DNA of 64,000 nt, taken from contig NZ_FNBM01000007.1 in NCBI RefSeq assembly GCF_900102335.1, positions 62,001 through 126,000 of the forward strand. Reading direction: 5' to 3'. Position 1 is the first letter of the stretch; each line of letters opens with the position of its first letter. Source of the DNA: Phytopseudomonas seleniipraecipitans (lineage in GTDB: Bacteria; Pseudomonadota; Gammaproteobacteria; Pseudomonadales; Pseudomonadaceae). The position numbers and the translations under genes were made by a program. Shown here one piece after another: positions 20,255 to 28,877 of the stretch. The notes beneath the pieces are model-generated. The model saw only the letters and a list, made by a program, of their open reading frames with translations, had not been told where the DNA came from and ran no database searches.

Positions 20255-21781
20255 TCACGCCTTGACGATCATCGACATGATCTTTTCCTGGTTCGCTTCG
20301 TCGCGTGCCAGTTCGCCCAGAAAGGCGCCTTCATTCATTACGTAGATGCGGTCGCACATGCCCAGCAGCTCGGGCATTTCCGAAGAAATGATGATCACGC
20401 CCTTGCCGTCGGCAGCGAGCTGGTTGATCAGGCTGTAGATCTCGAACTTGGCGCCGACATCGATACCCCGGGTCGGCTCATCGAGGATCAGCACTTCGGG
20501 TTTGGCGAACAGCCATTTGCTGAGCACCACCTTCTGCTGATTGCCGCCGGACAGGTTGAGCACCTTCTGGAACACCCCTGGCGTGCGGATGTGCAACGCC
20601 TCGCGGTACTCCTCGGCGATACGCCGCTCTTCGTGTTCGTCGATCACCCCATGGCTGGACACACCGGGCAGGTTGGCCAGGGTGGTGTTGCACAGAATGC
20701 TTTCGTCGAGCACCAGGCCCAGCGACTTGCGGTCTTCGGTGACGTAGGCAATGCCGTTGTCCACCGCGCGGCGCACCGTGGACACATCGATTTCCTGGCC
20801 GCGCAGGTGTACCGAGCCGGAAATATTGCGCCCGTAGCTCCTGCCGAACACGCTCATCGCCAGCTCGGTGCGCCCTGCCCCCATCAGCCCGGCAATGCCG
20901 ACCACTTCACCGGCCGCCACGCTCAGGTTGACGTTGCGAATCATCTGCCGGGACGCCGATTCCGGGTGCCAGACGTTCCAGTCACGGATCTCCAGCAGGG
21001 TATCGCCGATCTGCGGCGTGCGCTCCGGGTAGCGGTTCTGCATGTCGCGGCCGACCATGCCGCGGATGATGGTTTCTTCGCTGACCACTTCGCTGTGGCA
21101 GTCCATGCTGCTCACCGAGGCGCCATCGCGCAGCACCGTGATGCTGTCGGCAACACGGCTGACCTCGTTGAGTTTGTGGGAAATCAGGATCGAGGAAATG
21201 CCCTGGGCGCGGAATTCCAGCAACAGGTCGAGCAGCTTCTGGCTGTCGTTTTCCTGCAGCGCCGCGGTCGGTTCGTCGAGGATCAGCAGCTTGACGTCCT
21301 TGGCCAGCGCCTTGGCGATTTCCACCAGCTGCTGCTTGCCGACGCCGAGCTTTTCCACCGGCGTAGTGGCGATTTCGTCGAGGCCGACCTTCTTTAGTAG
21401 CACCTCGGTGCGCTGGTAGACCTCCGGCCAGTCAATCACGCCGTTGCTGGCGATCTCGTTGCCGAGAAACAGGTTCTCGGCGATGGACAGCAGCGGCACC
21501 AGCGCAAGCTCCTGGTGGATGATGATGATGCCCTCGCGCTCGCTGTCGCGAATACCACCGAAAGACAGCGGTTTGCCTTCGTAGACGATTTCACCCTCGT
21601 AGCTGCCGTGGGGGTACACGCCGCTGAGCACTTTCATCAGGGTCGATTTGCCAGCGCCGTTCTCGCCGCATAGGGCATGGATCTCGCCGCGACGCACCTT
21701 GAGATTGACGTTGTTCAAGGCCTTAACGCCTGGAAACGTTTTGGTGATGCCGCGCATTTCCAGAATGATGTCTTGCTGCAT
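20255..21781 (-). CDS. mmsA: multiple-monosaccharide ABC transporter ATPase
   Basis: 508-residue double-ATPase of the sugar CUT2 family. The first half has Walker [10 protein letters not shown] and Walker [12 protein letters not shown]; the second half has the degenerate Walker A of the family (GLMGAGRTE), the signature LSGGNQQK and Walker [15 protein letters not shown]. The ATG at 21781 starts [22 protein letters not shown], the usual N-terminus; the frame extends 30 codons further without conserved sequence. A hairpin separates it from the more highly expressed binding-protein gene. Confidence 0.94.
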   Translation of the reverse strand: MQQDIILEMRGITKTFPGVKALNNVNLKVRRGEIHALCGENGAGKSTLMKVLSGVYPHGSYEGEIVYEGKPLSFGGIRDSEREGIIIIHQELALVPLLSIAENLFLGNEIASNGVIDWPEVYQRTEVLLKKVGLDEIATTPVEKLGVGKQQLVEIAKALAKDVKLLILDEPTAALQENDSQKLLDLLLEFRAQGISSILISHKLNEVSRVADSITVLRDGASVSSMDCHSEVVSEETIIRGMVGRDMQNRYPERTPQIGDTLLEIRDWNVWHPESASRQMIRNVNLSVAAGEVVGIAGLMGAGRTELAMSVFGRSYGRNISGSVHLRGQEIDVSTVRRAVDNGIAYVTEDRKSLGLVLDESILCNTTLANLPGVSSHGVIDEHEERRIAEEYREALHIRTPGVFQKVLNLSGGNQQKVVLSKWLFAKPEVLILDEPTRGIDVGAKFEIYSLINQLAADGKGVIIISSEMPELLGMCDRIYVMNEGAFLGELARDEANQEKIMSMIVKA

Positions 21782-21855
21782 GGCTTTATCCGTCCGCAAG
21801 GCACGCGCCAACCGCAGCGGGCGCGCCATGCTCAGGTAAACAAAAGGGGTGGATG

Positions 21856-21880
21856 GCTGGCAGCGCGTCACGCTGCCAGC
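21856..21880 (-). terminator. hairpin between the binding-protein and ATPase genes
   Basis: GCTGGCAGCG and CGCTGCCAGC form a perfect 10-base stem with a 5-base loop, just after the binding-protein stop codon. No clean U-tract follows on the minus strand, so it is more likely a partial attenuator or 3'-end stabiliser that keeps the binding protein in excess over the transporter than a full terminator. Confidence 0.6.
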
Positions 21881-21890
21881 AAAGTCGCGA

Positions 21891-22955
21891 TTACTGGACC
21901 TGGTTCTTGGTGTAGTAACCGCTGTCGATCAGCACCTTTTCCCAGTTGCTCTTGTCGACGGTGACAGGTTGCAACAGGTAGGACGGCACCACTTTCTTGC
22001 CGTTGTTGTAGGTCTTGGTGTCGTTGATCTGCGGCTCGCTGCCTTCTAGCAATGCCTTGACCATACCGACGGTCACTTCGGCGAGCTGGCGGGTGTCCTT
22101 GAAGATCGACGAATACTGCTCGTCGGCAAGGATCGACTTCACCGACGGCACTTCCGAATCCTGGCCCGTGACCACCGGCATCGGCATGTCGCCGGAGCCA
22201 TAGCCGACGCCTTTCAGCGACGAAAGAACGCCGATGGAGATGCCGTCATAGGGCGACAGCACGCCATCGAGGCGCTCCTTGGTGTAGTTGGCCGACAGCA
22301 GGTTGTCCATGCGCGACTGGGCGGTAGCGCCGTCCCAGCGCAGGGTACCGACCTTGCCCATGCCGGTCTGCCCGGACAGGATCTTGATCTCGCCTTTGTC
22401 GATCAGCGGCTGCAGCACCGACATAGCCCCGTCGTAGAAGAAATAGGCGTTGTTGTCATCCGGCGAGCCGCCGAACAGCTCGACGTTGTACGGGCCTGGG
22501 CCGCGAGCCTGCATGCCCTTGACGAGCGACTCGGCCTGCAGCACGCCGACTTTGGTGTTGTCGAAAGTGGCGTAGTAATCCACGTATTCGCTGTCGCGGA
22601 TCAGGCGGTCGTAGGCGATCACCTTGATGTCAGCGGCGTTGGCGTTTTCCAGTGCGTTGGTCAGCGTGGTGCCGTCGATCGCCGCAATGACCAGGACGTT
22701 GACGCCCTTGACCATCATGTTTTCGATCTGCGAAACCTGGGTGGGAATGTCGTCTTCGGCGTACTGCAGGTCGGCCTTGTAGCCGGCTTTCTCCAGTTGC
22801 TTGACCATGTTGTTGCCGTCGTCGATCCAGCGCGCGGAGGACTTGGTCGGCATTGCGATACCCACGTAGCCCTTGTCGGCGGCTCCAGCGGAAGCGGCAC
22901 TCAACAGGGTGGCGCCCATGGCCACGGCGGCCACGAGTTTACGGACAGTGTTCAT
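21891..22955 (-). CDS. chvE: ChvE-like periplasmic monosaccharide-binding protein
   Basis: 354-residue periplasmic sugar-binding protein. The signal peptide is [20 protein letters not shown] through ASAGA, then [19 protein letters not shown], which is the N-terminal signature of ChvE/GguA-linked binding proteins for galactose, arabinose and glucose. AGGAGA lies 6 bases before the ATG at 22955. It is the first gene of the transporter and catabolic operon. Agrobacterium ChvE binds several aldoses, so the substrate range could be broad. Confidence 0.94.
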   Translation of the reverse strand: MNTVRKLVAAVAMGATLLSAASAGAADKGYVGIAMPTKSSARWIDDGNNMVKQLEKAGYKADLQYAEDDIPTQVSQIENMMVKGVNVLVIAAIDGTTLTNALENANAADIKVIAYDRLIRDSEYVDYYATFDNTKVGVLQAESLVKGMQARGPGPYNVELFGGSPDDNNAYFFYDGAMSVLQPLIDKGEIKILSGQTGMGKVGTLRWDGATAQSRMDNLLSANYTKERLDGVLSPYDGISIGVLSSLKGVGYGSGDMPMPVVTGQDSEVPSVKSILADEQYSSIFKDTRQLAEVTVGMVKALLEGSEPQINDTKTYNNGKKVVPSYLLQPVTVDKSNWEKVLIDSGYYTKNQVQ

Positions 22956-23068
22956 CAGCTTCTCCTGGGCGACGCCTGCTGCGCACCAAGGGCACACGCG
23001 ACATCGCAGTTATTGTTGTTCGTTCAGCGAAGAGCTTTCAAAGCAGAGCTGAAGATAGAACCCACCCG

Positions 23069-23118
23069 CATATCAATCAAATTCATATTCCGCACAACGT
23101 CATACCAATATTGATATG
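23069..23118. promoter_or_regulatory. putative GbpR operator in the divergent promoter
   Basis: CATATCAAT at 23069-23077 and ATTGATATG at 23110-23118 are a perfect 9-base inverted repeat, 41 bases centre to centre (about four helical turns). A palindromic CAATATTG (23106-23113) overlaps the right arm and another ATTCATATTC lies between. The A/T-rich repeat sits midway between the divergent chvE and LysR-regulator genes, where a LysR tetramer would bind. Confidence 0.6.
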
Positions 23119-23194
23119 AACACAATCGACAAGCATGCGCCCGCAGCGCAGAATCCTTTGCTGCGCCTCGACAACGACAAGAATGAGAGCTGCC

Positions 23195-24127
23195 ATGGAC
23201 ATCGGCATTGCCCGACACCTGAAGATTGCCCAGCTGCGCCTGATTGCCGCCATCGCCGAACATGGCCAGCTCGGCCTCGCCGCGGATGAACTGACCGTTA
23301 CTCAGCCGGCCGCCTCGCGCATGCTCGCGGACATCGAGCACACGCTGGGCGCACGGCTGTTCGAGCGCCACGCCAAAGGCATGGTGCCGACCCTGATCGG
23401 CCGCGCCCTGGCGCAGCGCTCGCACAACATGCTGGTGGAGCTGCGCGACCTGGCGCAGGACGTCGAAGAGCTCAAGCGCGGTGAAGGCGGCATTACCACC
23501 GTGGGTGCAGTGACCGGCGCTGCCGTGGGCTTCGTGATTCCGGCAATCCGCCAGCTCAAAGCCATCTCGCCGCGTGCGGAAGTGCACGTCAACGTCGCCG
23601 CCAGCGACGTGCTGGTGCATGACCTGGCGGCCGGCAAGAACGACTTCGTGCTGGCGCGCCTACCGCGCGGCGTGAACCCGGCGGATTTCGAGATTTTCCC
23701 CGCCCGCACCGAGACCTTGAAGCTGATGGTTCGCCAGGATCACCCGCTGGCCAACGTCGACAAGGTCACGCTGCACGACCTGTCGCCCTACGAATGGGTG
23801 ATGCAAAGCCACCGGGCGCCGATCCGCGAGGCCATGGAAACTGCCTTTCTCAGCGCGGGCGCGCCATTGCCGACCAACATCACCAACACCACCTCGTTGC
23901 TGGCGATGATCGCCATTCTGGTGTCGTCGTCGGCGATCGCCCCGCTGGCCAGCGAAGTGCCGGACCTGCTACTCGGCGACCAGGTGGGCGCCCGACTCAA
24001 GGTGCTGCCGCTCAATGTGAGTATCGAGATGTCGCCCTACTACCTGCTGCTGGTCAAGGGCCGGCAGTTGTCGCCAGTGGCCAACCGGCTGCGCCGGCTT
24101 GTGGCCGCGGGTTTGAACAAGCAGTGA
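23195..24127 (+). CDS. gbpR: LysR-family regulator of the sugar locus (GbpR-like)
   Basis: 310-residue LysR-type regulator. The N-terminal winged helix-turn-helix spans about residues 10-65 (HLKIAQLRLIAAIAEHGQLG then TVTQPAASRMLADIE), followed by a periplasmic-binding-like effector domain. GbpR regulates chvE-type sugar-uptake genes and lies divergent from them, as here. The ATG at 23195 gives the standard LysR N-terminus; the frame extends 20 codons upstream without conservation. It is probably controlled by the inverted repeat in the shared promoter. Confidence 0.88.
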   Translation: MDIGIARHLKIAQLRLIAAIAEHGQLGLAADELTVTQPAASRMLADIEHTLGARLFERHAKGMVPTLIGRALAQRSHNMLVELRDLAQDVEELKRGEGGITTVGAVTGAAVGFVIPAIRQLKAISPRAEVHVNVAASDVLVHDLAAGKNDFVLARLPRGVNPADFEIFPARTETLKLMVRQDHPLANVDKVTLHDLSPYEWVMQSHRAPIREAMETAFLSAGAPLPTNITNTTSLLAMIAILVSSSAIAPLASEVPDLLLGDQVGARLKVLPLNVSIEMSPYYLLLVKGRQLSPVANRLRRLVAAGLNKQ

Positions 24128-24141
24128 ACCGCACAAACGAA

Positions 24142-24164
24142 AACGGCCTGCAGAGCAGGCCGTT
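24142..24164. terminator. bidirectional terminator between gbpR and tpx
   Basis: AACGGCCTG and CAGGCCGTT form a perfect 9-base stem around a 5-base loop. On the minus strand it runs into TTTTCGTTT, so it is a good terminator for tpx; on the plus strand the T-tract is short, so it acts less well for gbpR. Confidence 0.75.
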
Positions 24165-24181
24165 ATCAGGAGCGACGTGCG

Positions 24182-24682
24182 TTACTTGAGAACGGCCAGC
24201 GCAGCCTCGTAGTCAGGCTCGCTGCCGATCTCGGCAACCAGCTCGCTGTGCAGCACCTTGTCATGTTCATCCAGCACCACCACGGCGCGGGCAGCAACGC
24301 CAGCCAGCGGGCCGGAGCTCAGGGCTACGCCGTAGTCCTTGAGAAACTCTGCGCCGCGCATGGTCGACAGGTTGATGACGTTTTCCAGGCCTTCGGCACC
24401 ACAGAAACGCGCCTGGGCGAATGGCAGGTCAGCGGAAACGCAAAGCACCGCGGTGTTATCCAGCTTGCTGGCTTCGGTATTGAATTTACGTACCGACGTG
24501 GCACAGGTCGGCGTATCGACGCTTGGGAAGATGTTCAGCACTTTGCGCTTGCCCGCCAGGCTGCTCAGGCTGACGTCTGCCAGGCCGGCACCGACCAGGT
24601 TGAACGCGGGTGCCTGCTGACCAACTTGCGGCAGTTGGCCGTCGACCTGAACCGGGTTACCGCGCAGGGTTACTTGAGCCAT
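24182..24682 (-). CDS. tpx: thiol peroxidase (Tpx, atypical 2-Cys peroxiredoxin)
   Basis: 166-residue periplasmic/cytoplasmic lipid-hydroperoxide peroxidase using thioredoxin. The peroxidatic Cys60 lies in DTPTCATSV and the resolving Cys94 in ARFCGAEG, matching the two catalytic cysteines of E. coli Tpx; Cys81 is a third non-catalytic cysteine. The ATG at 24682 begins [11 protein letters not shown], the standard N-terminus, with AGGA 9 bases upstream. Single-gene unit with a terminator. Confidence 0.96.
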   Translation of the reverse strand: MAQVTLRGNPVQVDGQLPQVGQQAPAFNLVGAGLADVSLSSLAGKRKVLNIFPSVDTPTCATSVRKFNTEASKLDNTAVLCVSADLPFAQARFCGAEGLENVINLSTMRGAEFLKDYGVALSSGPLAGVAARAVVVLDEHDKVLHSELVAEIGSEPDYEAALAVLK

Positions 24683-24859
24683 GAAAAATGATCCTTTTCT
24701 GTGTGGGTAAAGCACGCTTGGACCGTCATCCTACGTCAGCAAAGCGCTCACTAGAAGGCTCATCTACCTCGATTTGGCAGGCCATGCGCGCCGGAAATAC
24801 ACAGCGCTCATGTCCCACAATGGTGTCGAGGGCGGCCAGTAGATACCCCAGACCCATTG

Positions 24860-25093
24860 TCACGCCTTGGAACGAGCGATCCGGCCTGACTTGACCTCGG
24901 CGGCGTACTTGGACAGGCGATCCTCACCGTTAATCAACACGCCGACTATCCTCAGAATGGCCCAGGCATCCGATTCGTTCTCCGTGCCCCGCAAGCGCTC
25001 GGCTATCTGCACCAAGTCGACGGACGCCCATTTGAGGTCTTCGGCGACGGCCTTGAGGTCATGCTTGAGTATCTGTGTTTGCCGCTGGCCCAT
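24860..25093 (-). CDS. small conserved-looking protein of unknown function
   Basis: 77 residues, MGQRQTQILKHDL to the end at RSKA, mostly helical and charged, without membrane segment or signal peptide. AGGA sits about 6 bases before the ATG, and codon use is like the neighbours, so it is probably a real gene. It lies between tpx and tamB, on the same strand, with more than 100 bases on each side. I do not recognise the family. Confidence 0.7.
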   Translation of the reverse strand: MGQRQTQILKHDLKAVAEDLKWASVDLVQIAERLRGTENESDAWAILRIVGVLINGEDRLSKYAAEVKSGRIARSKA

Positions 25094-25176
25094 GTGATTC
25101 CTATGCGTCGGTAAGAGGTGAAAGATTGATCTGCAACAGACGCCAGCACGATAAACCCGCTGGCACCCGGCTCTAT

Positions 25177-25200
25177 CGCCAACGTCGTTCGACGTTGGCG
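25177..25200 (-). terminator. hairpin downstream of tamB
   Basis: CGCCAACGTCG and CGACGTTGGCG are a perfect 11-base inverted repeat separated by two bases, 5 bases after the tamB stop. No U-tract follows on the minus strand, so it may protect the 3' end or aid termination. Confidence 0.5.
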
Positions 25201-25205
25201 TGGCC

Positions 25206-28200
25206 TTAGAAATCTCGCTTGTAGAACAGATCCAGTGAGCTCGCCAGGCCGCTGGCCGCCTCCAGATACAGGCGCCGACTGAGCGCGTAGCGCAGGGCTA
25301 CGGTATTCACCGGCTCGAATACGCCTACGCCGTAGCGCAAACTCAGACGCTCGGAAAGGTTGCCACTGGCGACCACGCTGGTGCTGTTGCCGCTGCCCTC
25401 GGTATCCAGCTGAAAATCTTCAATGCCCAGGCTCTGTGCGACCGAACCGGTGACCCCGGAACTGCCCGCCACACCCAGCGCCAACGCAGCCTGCGCCAGC
25501 ATGTTGCTGTCTTCGCTACCGGTTGATAATGGTCGGCCCAATACCAGATAAGACAACGCCTGCTCCTGGCTCATCGCGGGCTCGGAGAACACCTCGGTAC
25601 GCGGCTGGTCGGCGCTGCCGGTCAAGCGTAAACCGGCAACCACCTCGTCCACCTTGCGAATGGCCTCGATATCGAGGAATGGTTGGTCGATGGGCCCGGC
25701 GAACAGCAGGCGCGCCCGGCGAATGGTCAGCCGCTGCCCATAGCCGCGGAAATTGCCTTTGTTGAGATTCAGCTCGCCACGGGTATCCATGTCGTCGCCG
25801 ATATGGACTCGCCCGGCCAGTTCGGCATTAAGGCCGAAGCCTGTGAACGTCAGCTTGTCGCTGCCCACATCGACATCGATGTCCATGCTGATTGCCACTG
25901 GCTGCTGTGCACGCGTCTGTGCGCCGACGATGACCGCATCGTCGGAAACCTTGACCGTTGAAGGGGGCAATTCGCGCACCTGGATCTGGCCGCGCGGGAT
26001 GGACACCTTGCCGCTCACCGACAATTGATCACCAGCAAGGCGCACCTGCATATCCGGCTCGACCTCCAGCGTCGCATAAGGCTCGACTACCACGGGCAGG
26101 CGGCTGCCTTTCACGCTCAGGCTGCCACTCGGTTGGTCACTCCAAGCCAGCTCACCGGTGAGCGAGCCCTGCCCCTGCTCGCCGCTGCGCCAACCGCCAT
26201 CGAGCCTCAGGCTTTCACCTGCGATCAACATGCGAACCTGCAGATCCTCGAAATTGGTCGGCAATTCACCGCCGGAGATCTCACCCCCGCTGAGCAGCAG
26301 CTGGCCGTTGATCAACGGCTTCAGGAGATCACCGGACAAGTTGCCGCTGCCTTCGAGATGGCCGGTCAAACGCTCGACCATTGGCACGAAAGGCCGAGCA
26401 ATCGCCAGGTCGAGACCGCTGAGGCGGAACTGACCGGACAGCGGCTTGTTTTGCGGCCGTGGATCGAGCTGAGCCTGCACGGCCAGCTCGCCGACCCTCG
26501 GCCCGCTCAGGTTCAAGTCGGCGTCAATACGCTGGGGGCGCAACTCGCTGCTCAGGCGCAGGCTGTTATAGGTAAAGTCCACCCACTGCCCGTTGTCACG
26601 CACACGCCAGGTGCCGCTGCCAGCATCCACCAGTACTCGACCGGAGGGCCCTGCAGCGGGTAAATCGAGATGGACGTCGGCGTTGAGCTTGCCGTCCCAA
26701 GCGAAGTCTTTCGGTAACCAGGGCGCCAGGCTGTCGAGCGGGAAATCGGCCAGGCGATAACGGATCTGCGGCTCTGGCTGCAACCGCTGGTTCTCGCCGC
26801 ACAGGCTGGCTTCACCGGAACGAAAGCAGTGAGCGCCCAGGTCAATCTGGCCGTTGGCCAAGCGCACCAGTGAAGCGGGTTGCTGCAAACGCCAATCCTG
26901 ACCGCCTGCCTGCACCTCGGCGCGGCTCAAGCGGCCGCGCCAATTGTCCTGATCCAGCGTACCATCGAGCGCTAGGCTGGTCTGCAAAGTCTCGCCTTGC
27001 AGGCTCAACTGCAACTGCTGCTGTCGTTGATTGCCGCCGCCGCTGGCAGTCAGGTCGCCGATCTGCGTATCACCGCTGGCGATGCCCTGACCGACCACCT
27101 GCACGCTGGCTTGCTGGTTGGCATCCAGCTTGGCATCCAGCCCCAGCCGGTCCATGAGCAATTCGTTGAATCCCAAGCCCTGTCCGTTCAGCGTGAAGGT
27201 GCCCTGAGGCGCCTGCAGGCTGCCAGCCAGATCCAGACGCCCCGCGGCCTGCCCCTGCAAGCCCGGCCACAGCTGCCCAAGGCGGTTGAGCGCGATGCGT
27301 AATTCGCCCCGCAGGCGCCCCTCGAGCTGGCCGCTGCCGTCGATGCGGTTGTCGCCAAGGCGCACGCTCAGTGCACTCAGCTTCCAGGTTTCCCCAGCGC
27401 CTGCTACCTGCGTTTGCAACTGCGCGGGCTGGCCACGCAGGCGGCCTTGCAAGTTGAAATCGCCGGTCAGTTCCAGGTTACCGTCGAGCCATTGCCCCTG
27501 GCTGCGTAGCGGCCCGGCGATTCGGCCTGGCAGTTCGGCGACCCAGTAGGCCGGGTCGAAATCGCTGATCTGCAGTTGCGCATCCCAACGCACCGCCTCG
27601 GCAAAGCCGACGGTCACCTGCCCCTCGATAGCTCCCTGACCAGCACGAATCTGCAGCTGGGGAAGATGCACCTGCTGCAAGTCACCGCTGAGCGGCGTCT
27701 TCACCGTGAATGCGCCAGCGGGACCATCCAGCGCGGCATCCAGATTGCCCAGATAATTGCCGTTATCGTAAGCCAGATCACCGGTCAGCTTGTTCAGCGT
27801 CACGGGGGGCGCTTCCTCCAGCGGATACAGGCGCAACCAGGGGAAATTCTGCCAGTCGATATGGGTGTCGGCGCTGAAGCCCTGCTGCCAATCCAGGCGC
27901 CCGTTGACTGCCAGATACTGATCGTCTGACGCGGCCAGGCGCAAGGTGGCGATATCTGCGCCGGCGGCATCCACCCGACCACGCAGCGCCAGCGCAACCG
28001 GACCCTCCTCGGCCGGCAAGCTGGCGCTGCCGTCGATGCCGTAACCGTCTTGCAGATTACCCGCCGCTCGTAGCTTCAAGGCATCCAGCCGTAGCGTATC
28101 GGGCAGCGACGCATCGGCTTTGAAACCGTCCGCCGTGAACAGTAGCGTCGCTGGAATGTGCTCGACCAGCGGCTGTACCTCGCCACTCAGGCGCCCGGCC

Positions 28201-28877
28201 AGATACCCGCTGCTGTCGACCGCCAGCGTCAGGCTTTGCCGCAGGTCGCCGTCGACCTGCAGTGCCAGATCCCAAGGTTTGCCGTCCGGGGCTGGCAGCG
28301 CTGCAGTGCCCTGCAGGCTCAGCGGCCACTCGCCGCTGGGCTGCAGCCGCCCTCGCAGATCAATCACCAGCTCATCACGCTGCACATGCAACTTGCTGAT
28401 GTTCAGCCCGTCGGCAGCCCAGTCGGCAACCAGTTCAAGACCTTGCAGTTGATCATCACCATTGAACTGCAAGCTGCCGACCCACACCTCACCGACCTCC
28501 AGCGCCAGCGGCAAATCCAGTTGTGGCAGGCTGAAAGGCTCGTCGCTGGGTGGCTCCTCACTGGGAGCGAAATTCAGCTCGATACGCTCGCTGCGCAACT
28601 TATCGATGCACAAGGTGAGGCGCAGCAGGCAGCCGGGCGACCATTCAAAATCCGCCTGGCGAACCAGCACCTGATTGTCGCCTTGCCGCCAGACCAGTTG
28701 CTCAGCCGTCCAACGGCCGCCGAGGCGACCCTCAAAGCCGTCAACCTGAAGGCCTGGCACTTGGCCCAACGCCCAGCGGCTGCCGCCATTGGTCGCCAGC
28801 ATCCAGGTCGACGCCACGATCAGCACAGCCAGCAGCGCCAGTACGCTCAGCGCGGCATACTTGAATACCCGCCTCAC
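25206..28877 (-). CDS. tamB: TamB, translocation and assembly module inner-membrane subunit
   Basis: 1223-residue AsmA-like/DUF490 protein. It has one N-terminal signal anchor (YAALSVLALLAVLIVAS, residues about 7-23), a very long periplasmic beta-rich region, and the conserved C-terminal domain ending LDLFYKRDF. TamB partners with the Omp85 protein TamA and spans the periplasm; the family is implicated in autotransporter assembly and in phospholipid transport to the outer membrane. The ATG overlaps the tamA stop by four bases, so the two are one operon. Confidence 0.95.
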   Translation of the reverse strand: MRRVFKYAALSVLALLAVLIVASTWMLATNGGSRWALGQVPGLQVDGFEGRLGGRWTAEQLVWRQGDNQVLVRQADFEWSPGCLLRLTLCIDKLRSERIELNFAPSEEPPSDEPFSLPQLDLPLALEVGEVWVGSLQFNGDDQLQGLELVADWAADGLNISKLHVQRDELVIDLRGRLQPSGEWPLSLQGTAALPAPDGKPWDLALQVDGDLRQSLTLAVDSSGYLAGRLSGEVQPLVEHIPATLLFTADGFKADASLPDTLRLDALKLRAAGNLQDGYGIDGSASLPAEEGPVALALRGRVDAAGADIATLRLAASDDQYLAVNGRLDWQQGFSADTHIDWQNFPWLRLYPLEEAPPVTLNKLTGDLAYDNGNYLGNLDAALDGPAGAFTVKTPLSGDLQQVHLPQLQIRAGQGAIEGQVTVGFAEAVRWDAQLQISDFDPAYWVAELPGRIAGPLRSQGQWLDGNLELTGDFNLQGRLRGQPAQLQTQVAGAGETWKLSALSVRLGDNRIDGSGQLEGRLRGELRIALNRLGQLWPGLQGQAAGRLDLAGSLQAPQGTFTLNGQGLGFNELLMDRLGLDAKLDANQQASVQVVGQGIASGDTQIGDLTASGGGNQRQQQLQLSLQGETLQTSLALDGTLDQDNWRGRLSRAEVQAGGQDWRLQQPASLVRLANGQIDLGAHCFRSGEASLCGENQRLQPEPQIRYRLADFPLDSLAPWLPKDFAWDGKLNADVHLDLPAAGPSGRVLVDAGSGTWRVRDNGQWVDFTYNSLRLSSELRPQRIDADLNLSGPRVGELAVQAQLDPRPQNKPLSGQFRLSGLDLAIARPFVPMVERLTGHLEGSGNLSGDLLKPLINGQLLLSGGEISGGELPTNFEDLQVRMLIAGESLRLDGGWRSGEQGQGSLTGELAWSDQPSGSLSVKGSRLPVVVEPYATLEVEPDMQVRLAGDQLSVSGKVSIPRGQIQVRELPPSTVKVSDDAVIVGAQTRAQQPVAISMDIDVDVGSDKLTFTGFGLNAELAGRVHIGDDMDTRGELNLNKGNFRGYGQRLTIRRARLLFAGPIDQPFLDIEAIRKVDEVVAGLRLTGSADQPRTEVFSEPAMSQEQALSYLVLGRPLSTGSEDSNMLAQAALALGVAGSSGVTGSVAQSLGIEDFQLDTEGSGNSTSVVASGNLSERLSLRYGVGVFEPVNTVALRYALSRRLYLEAASGLASSLDLFYKRDF

